Of a stretch of 64,000 nucleotides of DNA, positions 21,820 to 32,559 are shown piece after piece; within the stretch, counting starts at the first letter, position 1; each line of letters starts with the position of its first letter. Source of the stretch: Burkholderia lata (GTDB lineage Bacteria; Pseudomonadota; Gammaproteobacteria; Burkholderiales; Burkholderiaceae). A program made the position numbers and the translations under genes. The notes below the pieces were generated by a model. The model had not been told where the DNA came from, did not search any database, and was given only the letters and a program-made list of their open reading frames with translations. The stretch spans positions 372,001 to 436,000 of the forward strand of contig NZ_CABVQK010000004.1 in NCBI RefSeq assembly GCF_902499335.1, in the 5' to 3' direction.

Positions 21820-22677
21820 ATGACGACTGCGACGTAACCTGCCGGCGAACCCGACCACTGGCTCGTCGCGCATCGCGATGCTGAAACCGGCATCGAAAGC
21901 CTGCACGCGCATTTCAACGGCCATGCGTACGACGCGCACGATCACGACGACATGCTGGTCGGCTTCACCGAACAGGGCGTGCAGCAGTTCCAGTGCCATC
22001 GGTCGGTACATACGAGCGTGCCGGGCCGCGCGATCCTGATCGAGCCGGGCGCGCTGCACGACGGCCATGCGCCCGAAGCCGGCGGCTTCACCTACGGGAT
22101 GCTGTACCTGCCGCAAGCGTGGGTCGAGCGCGCCGCGCGCCGGCTGGACCTGCCGGGCCTCGGCGGAGTCGAGGCATCGTTCGGCCATACGCTCGTCGAC
22201 GATCGCGGCCTCGTCGACACGATCCGGCACGCGTTTCTCGCGATCCACGGCAACGAAGGCAAGCTCGCGCGCGACCAGACACTCGACCGCCTGCTGATGC
22301 GGCTCGGCGGCGAATTGCGCGGCCCGCTCGTGCTGGAAGGCGCGGTCGTGCCGCCCGCGATCGCACGCGTGCGCGATCTGCTGCATGAACACATGGACGG
22401 CAACATCGGGCTCGACGAGCTGGCCAGCGTCGCCGGGATCGACCGGTTCCGGCTGACGCGGCTATTCCAGCGTGCGTTCGGCACGTCGCCGCACGCGTAC
22501 CTGGTGCGCTTGCGGCTGCGTGCCGCGCGCCGGCTGCTGGCGGCCGGCCGCACGCCCGCGCAGGCGGCAGCGGACGTCGGCTTCGCCGACCAGAGCCACC
22601 TGGGCCGCTGGTTCCGCCGCGCGTACCGGATCACGCCGGCCGCATACCGACAACTGTGCACAAACGTTCCAGACTGA
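21820..22677 (+). pseudogene. AraC-family regulator interrupted by TAA at codon 6
   Basis: ATG 21820 has a good Shine-Dalgarno (GAGG, 6-7 bases upstream) and reads MTTAT, then TAA (21835-21837), then continues in the same frame with typical AraC_binding sequence (EPDHWLVAHRDAETGIESL, HFNGHAYDAHDHDDMLVGFT). The C-terminal double HTH is intact (LASVAGIDRFRLTRLFQRAF, AADVGFADQSHLGRWFRRAY). The next ATG is 21952; restarting there would remove the His-rich first strands of the sensor domain. Either a nonsense mutation, a sequencing error, or a shortened but still DNA-binding protein. Upstream of a DUF2000 gene, its likely partner. Confidence 0.75.
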
Positions 22678-22721
22678 ACGCGCGCGGCATCCGATCATGA
22701 GCGTCTCTACGAGGAGCAATC

Positions 22722-23129
22722 ATGTTCGATACCAAGGTAGCGCTGATCGTGCGCGACGATCTCGCGGCGTGGCAGAAACTCAATGTCGTCGCGTTTCTCG
22801 CGACGGGCGTCGCGGCCGAAGCGCCCGAAGCGCTCGGCGAGCCTTACGAGGATGCGACGGGACGCCGCTACGGCCGCATGCTGGGCCAGCCGATGCTGGT
22901 GTTCGCGGCCGACCTGAACGGCCTGCAGGCTGCGCACCGGCAGGCACTGTCGCGCGAACTCACGATCGTGCCCTACGTGCACGCGATGTTTTCGACCGGG
23001 CACGATGCCGCCAACCGCGAAGTGTTTCGGGCCGGCGATGCGGAGAATCTCGACTTCGTCGGGCTGGCGCTGCGCGGGCCGAAGAAGGCCGTGGAAAAAG
23101 CCGTGAAGGGGCTAACGTTGCATGCATGA
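22722..23129 (+). CDS. DUF2000-family protein
   Basis: 135 residues. MFDTKVALIVRDDLAAWQKL, NVVAFLATG and IVPYVHAMFSTGHDAANRE match the DUF2000 family (peptidyl-tRNA-hydrolase-like fold, function unknown). GAGGAG lies 7 bases before the ATG. 44 bases after the interrupted AraC gene; such pairs are common, and the regulator probably controls it. Confidence 0.85.
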   Translation: MFDTKVALIVRDDLAAWQKLNVVAFLATGVAAEAPEALGEPYEDATGRRYGRMLGQPMLVFAADLNGLQAAHRQALSRELTIVPYVHAMFSTGHDAANREVFRAGDAENLDFVGLALRGPKKAVEKAVKGLTLHA

Positions 23130-23156
23130 ACGCTGAAGCCGCCCCGGCCTTCCGGG

Positions 23157-23507
23157 TCAGCGATGCGTGAGCACGTTGACGAGCTTGCCGAACGGGTCGC
23201 GCACATAGAACCGCCGCACACCCCAAGGCTCGTCGGCCGGGCCGTATTCAACCGGAATCCCGGCCGCATTGACACGCGCGAGCGCTTCATCGACGTCATC
23301 GACCTCGATCGACAGATCGGGGGTCGGTGTACCCGACCCGCCCTGTGATGCGAAGCTGATCTGCACGTCCATCTGCTCGGCATTGCCGTAGGTCGCGATC
23401 CAGCCGTGATCCATCAGCAGGTCGAGGCCGAAGATCCGTTGGTAGAAGCGCTTTGCGTCGTCGACTGATCGGGTGTCGATATTGGCGACGATCCGTTTGA
23501 CTTTCAT
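23157..23507 (-). CDS. VOC/glyoxalase-family protein
   Basis: 116 residues with one pair of betaalphabetabetabeta units: IVANIDTRSVDDAKRFYQRI at the start and RRFYVRDPFGKLVNVLTHR at the end. Vicinal-oxygen-chelate proteins include glyoxalases, dioxygenases and antibiotic-binding resistance proteins. It lies 66 bases after the EamA exporter on the same strand, so it may be the last gene of that unit (self-protection or a tailoring step), but could be independent. Confidence 0.85.
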   Translation of the reverse strand: MKVKRIVANIDTRSVDDAKRFYQRIFGLDLLMDHGWIATYGNAEQMDVQISFASQGGSGTPTPDLSIEVDDVDEALARVNAAGIPVEYGPADEPWGVRRFYVRDPFGKLVNVLTHR

Positions 23508-23573
23508 CGGTTTCCTTCGCGGGTCGTGACAGTACCGCGACGCTACACCGGAACCGCGCGCACAACCAGTGCG

Positions 23574-24497
23574 TCAGCGGCCTGCCGTCTCCATGTTCGC
23601 CCGCCGCGCCCGTGCAGGCCGCTCGACGTGCTTGCCGGCCAGCCACACGCCCACCGCGACGACCACGATGCCGAGATAGGTCGTCACTTCGATCCGGTCG
23701 CCGAACATCCACGCGGCCCACATCAGCGTCACGGGCGGTTCGAGATAGACGAGCGTCGCCACGCGCGTCGCCGGCATGCGCTTGAGCAGCGCCCACAACG
23801 ACAGGTAAGCGACGAAGGTCGAGAACACCGTCAGCCACACGACGGAGACCCACACGTTCGGCTGGGTCGGTACATGCAGGTTGCCCGTGACGATTCCGCA
23901 CGCGGCGAACAGCACGAGGCTCACGCAGCCCTGCACGAACAGTGGCAGGAACAACCCGTCTTCGTTGCTGCGCGCGGCCGTCAGCGCGCGGCGCCGCTGA
24001 TAGATCGTCGCGATCGACAGCCCCAGCGCGGACACCAGCGGTAACAGGTACATGACGAACCCGACCGATCCGGCCGGCAGCGCATACTGCCCGCCGATCA
24101 CGATGCCCACGCCGACGAACCCGACGACGAGCCCGACCCACTGGCGCGCCCCGCTGCGTTCGCTGCCTTCCACCGCCGTCATCGCGGCCGTGATGAGCGG
24201 CTGCAACGCGGCGACGATCGCGGCGATGCCCGGCGGCAGGCCGTGCTGAATCGCGATATACACGCAGGTCAGATAGAGAAACTGCGACAGAAAGCCGATC
24301 ACCGCGTGATAGCGGATTTTTTCGAGCGTCAGGCGCCCCAGTTGCCGATTGAGGACGATCGCCAGGCACAGCGTGACGAGCAGGAACCGCCAGAACAGCA
24401 AGTTGAACGCGCCGGCCGTCTCCGCGCCGAGCTTGGCGCCGATGAAGCCGGAACTCCACGACAACACGAAAACGAGCTGGAGCAGGAATAGCTGCAT
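23574..24497 (-). CDS. EamA/DMT-family transporter
   Basis: 307 residues, ten predicted membrane helices in two EamA repeats. N-terminal LLQLVFVLSWSSGFIGAKLG, internal AIVAALQPLITAAMTAVEG and the second-repeat signature VATLVYLEPPVTLMWAAWMF are typical of drug/metabolite exporters. ATG 24497 starts 13 bases after the oxygenase stop, so it is almost surely cotranscribed with the methyltransferase and oxygenase and may export their product. Confidence 0.9.
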   Translation of the reverse strand: MQLFLLQLVFVLSWSSGFIGAKLGAETAGAFNLLFWRFLLVTLCLAIVLNRQLGRLTLEKIRYHAVIGFLSQFLYLTCVYIAIQHGLPPGIAAIVAALQPLITAAMTAVEGSERSGARQWVGLVVGFVGVGIVIGGQYALPAGSVGFVMYLLPLVSALGLSIATIYQRRRALTAARSNEDGLFLPLFVQGCVSLVLFAACGIVTGNLHVPTQPNVWVSVVWLTVFSTFVAYLSLWALLKRMPATRVATLVYLEPPVTLMWAAWMFGDRIEVTTYLGIVVVAVGVWLAGKHVERPARARRANMETAGR

Positions 24498-24510
24498 GTG
24501 GCGACGGCTC

Positions 24511-25497
24511 TCAGAAGGTTGCCGGGGACAGGCGCTGGTCGCCCAGATCCTCGGGGCGAATCGGTTCGAGCCCGAGGCGCCGGTACTGCAGTTCGGCGTC
24601 GTCCCTGAGCGCGCGCTGCAGCCCCAGCCAGTTGACGACCGTGCGCGGGATACCGTCGTCCGACGCGAGATGCCAGAACCCGTTGTCGTCTTCCCGCGTG
24701 TACGGGCAGTGAAACGACAGCACCAGCGACATGCGGCGCCCCGCCTCGACCGGCTCGACGCCATGGAACAGCTTGCTGCCGTAGATGAGCAGCGCGTCGC
24801 CCGCGTTGTCCAGGTTCGCGGTCTTCACATGCCGGCGTTCGCGATCGTGGCGGTCGAACGTCTCCGCAGTCGATTCGTAGAACAGAAAATTTCCGCCCTC
24901 GTAGTCGGATCGATTCGACAGCACGATGTTCAGCACGAAGCTGGTGCCGTCGGTGTGCCACATGCCCAGCTGTTCCTTGCCGTCGCGCTGGCCCGTCGGG
25001 TAGTAGTAGTTGAACTGCGACCGCGCATTGACCATCGGATACGGAATCAGCGGCGCGCCGGCGAGACGCGACACCCTCAGCAGGAACGCGCGGTCGTGCA
25101 TCATGTCGTCGATGAACCGCGAGCGCTCCGTCACCGCACGCACGCGCTTCGAGATGATCCAGTTGCTGCTCGACGCGCTGCGCTCCAGCGCGCGGCCGAT
25201 CTCGCGCAACGCGTGAACCGCTTCATCGGAAAACAATCCGCGAAGATGGCACACCGCGTTGAGCGCATCCGAGCGCGTGCCGCGCATCGGCACACCGCGA
25301 TAGCCGAGATCGTCGAGGTTGCGCCGGTATCGCACTTCGTAGCCGTCGCGCAGGCAGGCGCTGGTCCAGCGCATCGGTTCCGTCGCGGCGTCCAGCGAGC
25401 CGTCGACATTCGCGCCGCCGGACAGCGACGTCTGCAGCGCAAGCCTCACCCGATCGAACCCTCGCGCAAACACCGGCAATGCATTTCCCTTGTTCAT
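24511..25497 (-). CDS. Putative 2-oxoglutarate/Fe(II)-dependent oxygenase
   Basis: 328 residues. The jelly-roll iron facial triad is visible: H181 and D183 in GMWHTDGTSFVLN, H245 in GSKLFHGVEPV, and the 2-oxoglutarate-binding Arg (R254/R255) in RRMSLVLSF. This supports a hydroxylase or oxidase, not a phytanoyl-CoA enzyme in particular. ATG 25497 lies 29 bases after the methyltransferase stop. A role in oxidising an N-methylated amino-acid-like product is inferred only from the neighbours. Confidence 0.78.
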   Translation of the reverse strand: MNKGNALPVFARGFDRVRLALQTSLSGGANVDGSLDAATEPMRWTSACLRDGYEVRYRRNLDDLGYRGVPMRGTRSDALNAVCHLRGLFSDEAVHALREIGRALERSASSSNWIISKRVRAVTERSRFIDDMMHDRAFLLRVSRLAGAPLIPYPMVNARSQFNYYYPTGQRDGKEQLGMWHTDGTSFVLNIVLSNRSDYEGGNFLFYESTAETFDRHDRERRHVKTANLDNAGDALLIYGSKLFHGVEPVEAGRRMSLVLSFHCPYTREDDNGFWHLASDDGIPRTVVNWLGLQRALRDDAELQYRRLGLEPIRPEDLGDQRLSPATF

Positions 25498-25526
25498 CGC
25501 GTGCCTCGTTGTCGTGGTTGCGGCAT

Positions 25527-26507
25527 TCAGCCCTTGAACTGGGCGATCTGGTACACGACGCTGCCGTCGCCGCTGTGCAGCTCGTCGATCACGCGGCAAT
25601 TGGCGTGGCTGTGGCGTACATGGCGGAATTGCTCCGGCGTGTATTTCAGGCAGACGTTGGTGATCAGATGCCCGTCGGCCCCGGCTTTCGAGACGGGTTG
25701 CAGCGTCACCGCCACGTGGAACTGGTCGCCGAGCAGATTGAGCCGGACGATCGACACATGGTGCTCGCCTAGCGGCTCGAAGCCCTGCTGCCGGCTGACG
25801 ACTTCGGAAAACCGCACCATGTTCTCGTTCTGGTAGAAGTTGTAGATGGGCTCCTCTCTCCCCTCGACCAGCAACTGCATTTCCGACACGACGTAGGTCG
25901 ACTTGCCGCCGAGATTGCGAATGAGCCGGCCGATCGTCACGGGCAGTTCGTTGCCCTCCTGGAAGCCGAGCATCGTGATGAACGTCACGTCCTGGCCCAC
26001 GTCGATGTGGTTCCACTGCACGTTCCGGTAATCGTCGGCGATGTAGTTGAAACAGCCGGGCGTTTTCAGGAACGGCATGATCGCGTGCCGCATCGCGTCT
26101 TCCGACGACTCGTTGATGTCGACGGCCGTGTAGCGCAGATGATCCGGGCCGCCACCGCTGACGGCCTTCATGAGTTCGGTCGTCTTGACCGGCTCCGGCC
26201 CGAGCTCGATGTAATGCACATGGCGGCCGCGCGACAACGTCGCGAGCCGCTCGCTCAACTTGCCGATCGCTTCGCGCAACGAACCGTTGCCGTCGCGGTC
26301 CGCGCACAGCGCGGGACTCCGCACGCCCAGCTCGTTCAGGTTGCGCATCAGCGAAAACACCTCGCGCCCTGCTTCCTTTCTCCTCGCATCATCGTCGCTG
26401 CGCTTGAGCGTCGAATATTTTTCGTGATTCTCGACCGTCCATACCGATTCGGCCTTCAGCTTCCTGTCCCGCACCAATGCATCTACAACGAAATCATTGA
26501 TCGACAT
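25527..26507 (-). CDS. EgtD-like SAM-dependent methyltransferase
   Basis: 326 residues, close to the 321 of the histidine N-alpha-trimethyltransferase EgtD. The SAM motif HYIELGPEPVKTTELMKA, the acidic motif YTAVDINESSEDAM and FITMLGFQEGN resemble the Methyltransf_33 family, though the Gly-rich loop (ELGPE rather than ELGSG) is unusual. No EgtB sulfoxide synthase is nearby, so ergothioneine is unlikely. First gene of the leftward unit, divergent from a LysR regulator with overlapping promoters. Confidence 0.72.
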   Translation of the reverse strand: MSINDFVVDALVRDRKLKAESVWTVENHEKYSTLKRSDDDARRKEAGREVFSLMRNLNELGVRSPALCADRDGNGSLREAIGKLSERLATLSRGRHVHYIELGPEPVKTTELMKAVSGGGPDHLRYTAVDINESSEDAMRHAIMPFLKTPGCFNYIADDYRNVQWNHIDVGQDVTFITMLGFQEGNELPVTIGRLIRNLGGKSTYVVSEMQLLVEGREEPIYNFYQNENMVRFSEVVSRQQGFEPLGEHHVSIVRLNLLGDQFHVAVTLQPVSKAGADGHLITNVCLKYTPEQFRHVRHSHANCRVIDELHSGDGSVVYQIAQFKG

Positions 26508-26563
26508 GAATCATTCCCCGGATACGTGCAACGCCCGGCCGGCTGCCTGCCGTTGTCTGCCTG

Positions 26564-26600
26564 TTGACCGAGAATATGGGATGCCCAATAATTCCGTCAA
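26564..26600. promoter_or_regulatory. Overlapping divergent promoters (LysR / methyltransferase unit)
   Basis: Plus strand: TTGACC (26564-26569), 17 bases, AATAAT (26587-26592), toward the LysR gene. Minus strand: TTGACG (26600-26595), 18 bases, TATTCT (26576-26571), toward the methyltransferase. The two occupy the same DNA, so their transcription would compete. Confidence 0.55.
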
Positions 26601-26612
26601 TCGACATTACCT

Positions 26613-26625
26613 GAATCACTGATTC
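26613..26625. promoter_or_regulatory. GAATCA-C-TGATTC inverted repeat, candidate LysR operator
   Basis: Perfect 6-bp arms around one base, 14 bases upstream of the LysR start and downstream of its promoter. A related palindrome GAATCATTC lies at 26508-26516, just before the methyltransferase start. Autoregulatory binding is inferred. Confidence 0.45.
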
Positions 26626-26639
26626 GGAAAAACAAAATC

Positions 26640-27491
26640 ATGCCGCGTACCCTGGACGTCGACCTGCTGCGTACCTTCCACGCCGTCGCGAAACTCGGCC
26701 GCTTCAAGGATGCGGCCGCCCACGTGAATCGCAGCCCGTCGTCGGTCACGGCGCAGATTCAGAAGCTCGAGGAAATGGTCGCGCAGCGCCTGTTTACGCG
26801 AAACAACCAGGCTGTCGAACTCACGCAGTACGGCCACAAGCTGCTGAGCGACACCACCGAGTTTCTGCTGAGCCACGACCGGCTCGTCGAATCGCTGTCA
26901 CCACAGATGCTGACCGGCAAGTTGCGGCTCGGCATCCCCGATTCGTACGCCGCGCACTTCATGGCGGAATTCCTGCCGCGCTTCGCCGCCGACCGGCCGC
27001 TGCTCGAGCTGACGGTCGAAGCGCGCTCCAGCGAAGAGCTGCAGTCGCTGTTCTCCCGCGGCCAGCTGGACATCACGATCGCCGTGGTGCAGAAAGTGCC
27101 GCCGCACGGCGAGCTGCTCAGCAAGACGCATCCGGTGTGGGTCGCCGCGCGCACCTTCAAGTTCAATCCCGATGCGCCGCTGCCGATCGCCGTGCAACTG
27201 CAGGGCTGCCCTTACCGCGACACCGCACTGAACGCGCTGAAGAAGGCGAAGATCGCGCACCGGATGCTGCTCGAGAGCGCCAGTTCGCCGGCGGTCGAAG
27301 CGTGTATCGCCAACGGCCTCGCGGTCGGCCTGATCGAACACGATCGCGTGTCCGGCAACCTGACGAGCCACGTCGCCGGGATCGTGCTGCCCGACCTCCC
27401 GCCGCACCTGATCACCATCCTGACGGACGACAGCAATCGCGCCGCGCTGCATCTGCGCGACGTACTGAAAAGCACGTTCAGGATCGGATAG
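26640..27491 (+). CDS. LysR-type regulator of the methyltransferase/oxygenase unit
   Basis: 283 residues. HTH AVAKLGRFKDAAAHVNRS and PSSVTAQIQKLEEMVAQR, then a LysR substrate-binding domain (TGKLRLGIPDSYAAHFMAEF, DITIAVVQKVPPHG, GLAVGLIEHDRV). Divergent from the methyltransferase gene with 132 bases between, the classic layout for a LysR regulator and its target. The inducer is unknown. Confidence 0.92.
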   Translation: MPRTLDVDLLRTFHAVAKLGRFKDAAAHVNRSPSSVTAQIQKLEEMVAQRLFTRNNQAVELTQYGHKLLSDTTEFLLSHDRLVESLSPQMLTGKLRLGIPDSYAAHFMAEFLPRFAADRPLLELTVEARSSEELQSLFSRGQLDITIAVVQKVPPHGELLSKTHPVWVAARTFKFNPDAPLPIAVQLQGCPYRDTALNALKKAKIAHRMLLESASSPAVEACIANGLAVGLIEHDRVSGNLTSHVAGIVLPDLPPHLITILTDDSNRAALHLRDVLKSTFRIG

Positions 27492-27497
27492 AGAAGA

Positions 27498-27571
27498 CAA
27501 GGCCGGGAACCGGCCTTGCATGAGAAGGCAAGAAAGGAAGCGCCGCCGGCCCGTTGCAGGCCGGCGGCTTT
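27498..27571. terminator. Two stem-loops between the LysR gene and livF
   Basis: CAAGGCCGG/CCGGCCTTG (27498-27506, 27510-27518) and GCCGCCGGCC/GGCCGGCGGC (27542-27551, 27559-27568) are perfect stems; the second is followed only by TTT. They separate convergent genes and could end transcripts from both sides. Confidence 0.55.
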
Positions 27572-27577
27572 CCGGCG

Positions 27578-28278
<701 letters not shown>

Positions 28279-28279
<1 letters not shown>

Positions 28280-29052
28280 CACTCTTCCCCCAGATACGCC
28301 TTGATCACGCGCGGGTCGTTACGGACCGCTTCCGGCGTGCCGATCACGATCGGCCGGCCGTGCTCCATCACGAGGATGCGGTCGGACACGCCCATCACGA
28401 GGCTCATGTCGTGTTCGATCAGCAGCACCGATACGCCGAACTCGCGGCGCAGCTTGTCGATCAGGTGCTGCAGCTCGATCTTCTCCTGCGGGTTGAGGCC
28501 GGCCGCCGGCTCGTCGAGCATCAAGAGGCGCGGCTCGGTGATCATGCAGCGCGCGATCTCCAGGCGCCGCTGGTGCCCGTACGACAGCGTGCCTGCCGGC
28601 CGGTTGGCGACCGACGTCAGCCCCATCCGGTCGAGCCACACCGCCGCGCGCTCGAGCGCTTCCTTCTCGGCGCGGCGATACGCAGGCGTCGAGAACAGAC
28701 CCGGCAGCAGCCCCGCCTTCACCTTGCGGTGCTGCGCGACGAGCAGGTTCTCGACGACGGTCAGCGACTTGAACAGGCGGATGTTCTGGAACGTCCGCAC
28801 GAGGCCCTTCAACGCGATCTTGTGGCTCGGCAGCCCGCCAATCGCGTGGCCGTCGAGCACGACGTCGCCGCCGGTCGGCTTGTAGAAGCCGCCGACGCAG
28901 TTGAACACCGTGGTCTTGCCCGCGCCGTTCGGCCCGATGATCGCGAACACCTCATCGCGGCGCACGTCGAAATCGATGCCGTCCACCGCGAGCAACCCGC
29001 CGAAGCGCATCTGCAGCCCGGCGACCTTCAACAGTTCTGCATTCGCGCTCAT
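28279..29052 (-). CDS. livG: Branched-chain amino-acid ABC transporter ATPase LivG
   Basis: 257 residues. Walker [17 protein letters not shown], signature [15 protein letters not shown], Walker [15 protein letters not shown]-loop [13 protein letters not shown]. The [13 protein letters not shown]-loop is typical of LivG. ATG overlaps the livM stop (ATGA). Pairs with LivF to energise the LivHM channel. Confidence 0.96.
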
Positions 29053-30320
29053 TGCGGCAGCTCCACATGGGGACGGCTCGCGGGCAGCAGGCCCTGCGGA
29101 CGCCACATCATCATCAACACCATCACGAGACCGAAGATCAGCATCCGGTACTCGGCGAAGCCGCGCGCAACTTCCGGCAGCACGGTCAGCAGGATCGCCG
29201 CGAGAATCACGCCGAGCTGCGAGCCCATCCCGCCGAGCACGACGATCGCGAGGATCAGCGCCGATTCGATGAAGGTGAACGATTCAGGATTCACGAGGCC
29301 CTGGCGCGCCGCGAAGAACGCGCCGCCGATGCCCGCGAACGCCGCGCCGAGCGTGAACGCCGACAGCTTGATGCGCGTCGGGTTCAGCCCCAGCGAACGG
29401 CACGCGATCTCGTCGTCGCGCAGCGCTTCCCACGCACGGCCCATCGGCATGCGGATCAGGCGGCTCGTGACGAACAGCGTGAAGCCGACCAGCACGAGCG
29501 CGAGCAGGTACAGGAAGATCACCACGTGGTCGCCGCTGTATTCCAGCCCGATCAGTTCATGGAACGTCTTCGCGCCTTCGACGCTTGCGCTGCGCACCAT
29601 CTCGTAGCCGAACACGGTCGGCTTCGGGATGCCCGAGATGCCGTCCGGTCCGCCCGTGAGGCTCGTCAGGTTGTTGGCGAGCAGGCGGATGATTTCGCCG
29701 AAGCCGAGCGTGACGATCGCGAGATAGTCACCGCGCAGCCGCAGCACCGGGAAGCCGAGCAGGAAGCCGAACGTCGCGGCCGCGATCGCGGCAAGCGGCA
29801 GGCACTCCCAGAACGACAGCCCGAAGTACTGGTTCAGCATCGCGTACGTATAGCCGCCGACCGCGTAGAACCCGACATAGCCGAGATCCAGCAGCCCCGC
29901 GAAACCGACCACGATGTTCAGCCCGAGGCCGAGGATCACGTAGATCAGCGCGAGCGTCGCGACGTCCACCGCGCCGCGCGAGCCGAAGAACGGCCACACG
30001 AGCCCGACCGCGAGCAGCACCCAGACGATCACGCGCTGCTGCTGCGCGCCCATCGCGGGCATCGCCGGCAGCTTCACCGCCGATTTCGCGCGCACGAGCC
30101 ACGGCTTGAACAGCTGGAACAGGAACACGGCCGCGACCGCGATCCACACCGGCCGCCAGTGCGGCGTGAGCACCACCTGGTAACCCTCGAGCTTCAGCTG
30201 CAGCCCGAGCACCGGAATCGTGAGGATCGCCGTCAGGAACGCGGCGGCCACGGCATTTTTCAGCGACTGGCCGACCGACGCGTCGGCGGCCGGGCGGCGA
30301 ACGGAAATGACTTGACTCAT
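29049..30320 (-). CDS. livM: Branched-chain amino-acid ABC transporter permease LivM
   Basis: 423 residues with an N-terminal extension of about 110 residues carrying two extra membrane segments, then the LivM core ([60 protein letters not shown] as the EAA-like coupling loop). ATG 30320 begins [10 protein letters not shown]. 11 bases after livH. Confidence 0.95.
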   Translation of the reverse strand: MSQVISVRRPAADASVGQSLKNAVAAAFLTAILTIPVLGLQLKLEGYQVVLTPHWRPVWIAVAAVFLFQLFKPWLVRAKSAVKLPAMPAMGAQQQRVIVWVLLAVGLVWPFFGSRGAVDVATLALIYVILGLGLNIVVGFAGLLDLGYVGFYAVGGYTYAMLNQYFGLSFWECLPLAAIAAATFGFLLGFPVLRLRGDYLAIVTLGFGEIIRLLANNLTSLTGGPDGISGIPKPTVFGYEMVRSASVEGAKTFHELIGLEYSGDHVVIFLYLLALVLVGFTLFVTSRLIRMPMGRAWEALRDDEIACRSLGLNPTRIKLSAFTLGAAFAGIGGAFFAARQGLVNPESFTFIESALILAIVVLGGMGSQLGVILAAILLTVLPEVARGFAEYRMLIFGLVMVLMMMWRPQGLLPASRPHVELPQ

Positions 30321-30331
30321 CTGCGTCTCCC

Positions 30332-31258
<927 letters not shown>

Positions 31259-31390
31259 GTGCGGGAAGCTCCCGTTGGCGCCATGTCGCCTGCCGTCGCC
31301 GGATCACGGCGTGGCCGCGCGCAACGCACGGTGTCGTCTCGGGCCGCCCTGTGGCCGCGCAATGGGCAGATGCGCGGACAATACGCAGCC

Positions 31391-31415
31391 GCCCCGTCCG
31401 GGTCTCGGACAGGGC
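31391..31415 (-). terminator. Intercistronic stem-loop between livK and livH
   Basis: Ten-base arms at 31391-31400 and 31406-31415 pair with one G-U-type mismatch around a 5-base loop. There is no U-run, so it is probably an attenuator or mRNA stabiliser for livK rather than a full terminator. Confidence 0.5.
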
Positions 31416-31440
31416 GGGATGCGCGGGCGGGTACTCCGTA

Positions 31441-32559
31441 TTACTTGGCGGCGGTCTTCGTCGCGTCCTTGTGCCACGTGTACACGACGAACTTGAACGC
31501 CTTCAGGTCGCCCTGGGCGTCATACGCGACCTTGCCGATCGGCGTGTCGAACGTCGTCTTGTGCATGTACGCGGCGACCTTGGTCGGATCGGTCGACTTC
31601 GCACCTGCGATCGCGTCGGCGATGATCTTCACCGCTGCGTACGCGGGCATCTGGAACGGGCCGTTCGGATCGCGCTTCTTGTCCGCGAAGGCCTTCACGA
31701 GGCCCGCGTTGGCCGGATCGGCCGAGAAGTCGGCCGGCAGCGTGACGAGCATGCCTTCCGAAGCCGGGCCGGCAATCGCCGTCACGTCCTTGTTGCCCAC
31801 GCCTTCAGGCCCCATGAACGTTGCCTTCACGCCCTGCTCGCGCGCCTGGCGCAGCAGCAGGCCCATTTCCGGGTGGTAGCCACCGAAGTAGACGAAGTCG
31901 ACACCTTGCGACTTCAGCTTCGTGATGATCGCCGAGTAGTCCGAATCGCCGGCATTGATGCCTTCGAACAGCACGACCGGAATCTTCGCGGCTTCGAGGT
32001 CCTTCTTCACCGACGACGCGATGCCCTGGCCGTACGACTGCTTGTCGTGCAGCACGGCGACCTTCTTCGGCTTCACGTTGTTGATGATGAAGTGCGCGGC
32101 GGCCGGGCCTTGCTGGTCGTCACGGCCGATCGTGCGGAAGATGAAGTGGCGCTTCTTGCCTTCCGTCAGCTGCGGCGCGGTGGCCGACGGCGTGACCATC
32201 ACGATGCCTTCGTTCTCGTAGATGTCGGAGGCGGGGATCGTCGAACCCGAGCACACGTGGCCGATCACGTACTTGATCTTCTGGCTGACGATCTTGTTGG
32301 CGACGGCGACGGCCTGCTTCGGTTCGCATGCGTCGTCCATCATCACGACTTCAAACTTGTTGCCGCCCGCACCGCCTGCAGCGTTGACCTGCTCGATCGC
32401 GGTCAGCGCGCCGGCCTTCACCATGTCGCCGTATTGGGCGACCGAACCGCTCATCGGACCAGCGATGGCGATCTTCACGGTTTCCGCTTGCGCGGCGGCG
32501 GCGCCGGCGGCGAACAGCACGGCGGCGACGGAAATGGACGTAAGACGGGACAGCGTCAT
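31441..32559 (-). CDS. livK: Branched-chain amino-acid ABC transporter substrate-binding protein
   Basis: 372 residues, periplasmic. Signal peptide MTLSRLTSISVAAVLFAAG-AAAAQA, cleavage before ETVKIAIAGPMSG. Leu/Ile/Val-binding family hallmarks: QYGDMVKAGALTAIEQVNAAG, VIGHVCSGSTIPASDIYENE, MVTPSATAPQLT. I chose ATG 32559 with GAGGAG 6 bases upstream, which starts the signal peptide; an in-frame ATG nine codons earlier only adds TNNIEELL. First gene of the importer operon. Confidence 0.95.
   Translation of the reverse strand: MTLSRLTSISVAAVLFAAGAAAAQAETVKIAIAGPMSGSVAQYGDMVKAGALTAIEQVNAAGGAGGNKFEVVMMDDACEPKQAVAVANKIVSQKIKYVIGHVCSGSTIPASDIYENEGIVMVTPSATAPQLTEGKKRHFIFRTIGRDDQQGPAAAHFIINNVKPKKVAVLHDKQSYGQGIASSVKKDLEAAKIPVVLFEGINAGDSDYSAIITKLKSQGVDFVYFGGYHPEMGLLLRQAREQGVKATFMGPEGVGNKDVTAIAGPASEGMLVTLPADFSADPANAGLVKAFADKKRDPNGPFQMPAYAAVKIIADAIAGAKSTDPTKVAAYMHKTTFDTPIGKVAYDAQGDLKAFKFVVYTWHKDATKTAAK

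Noticed and set aside
25527..26507. Ergothioneine biosynthesis
   Set aside because: The methyltransferase resembles EgtD but no EgtB/EgtC-type gene is nearby and the SAM loop differs.
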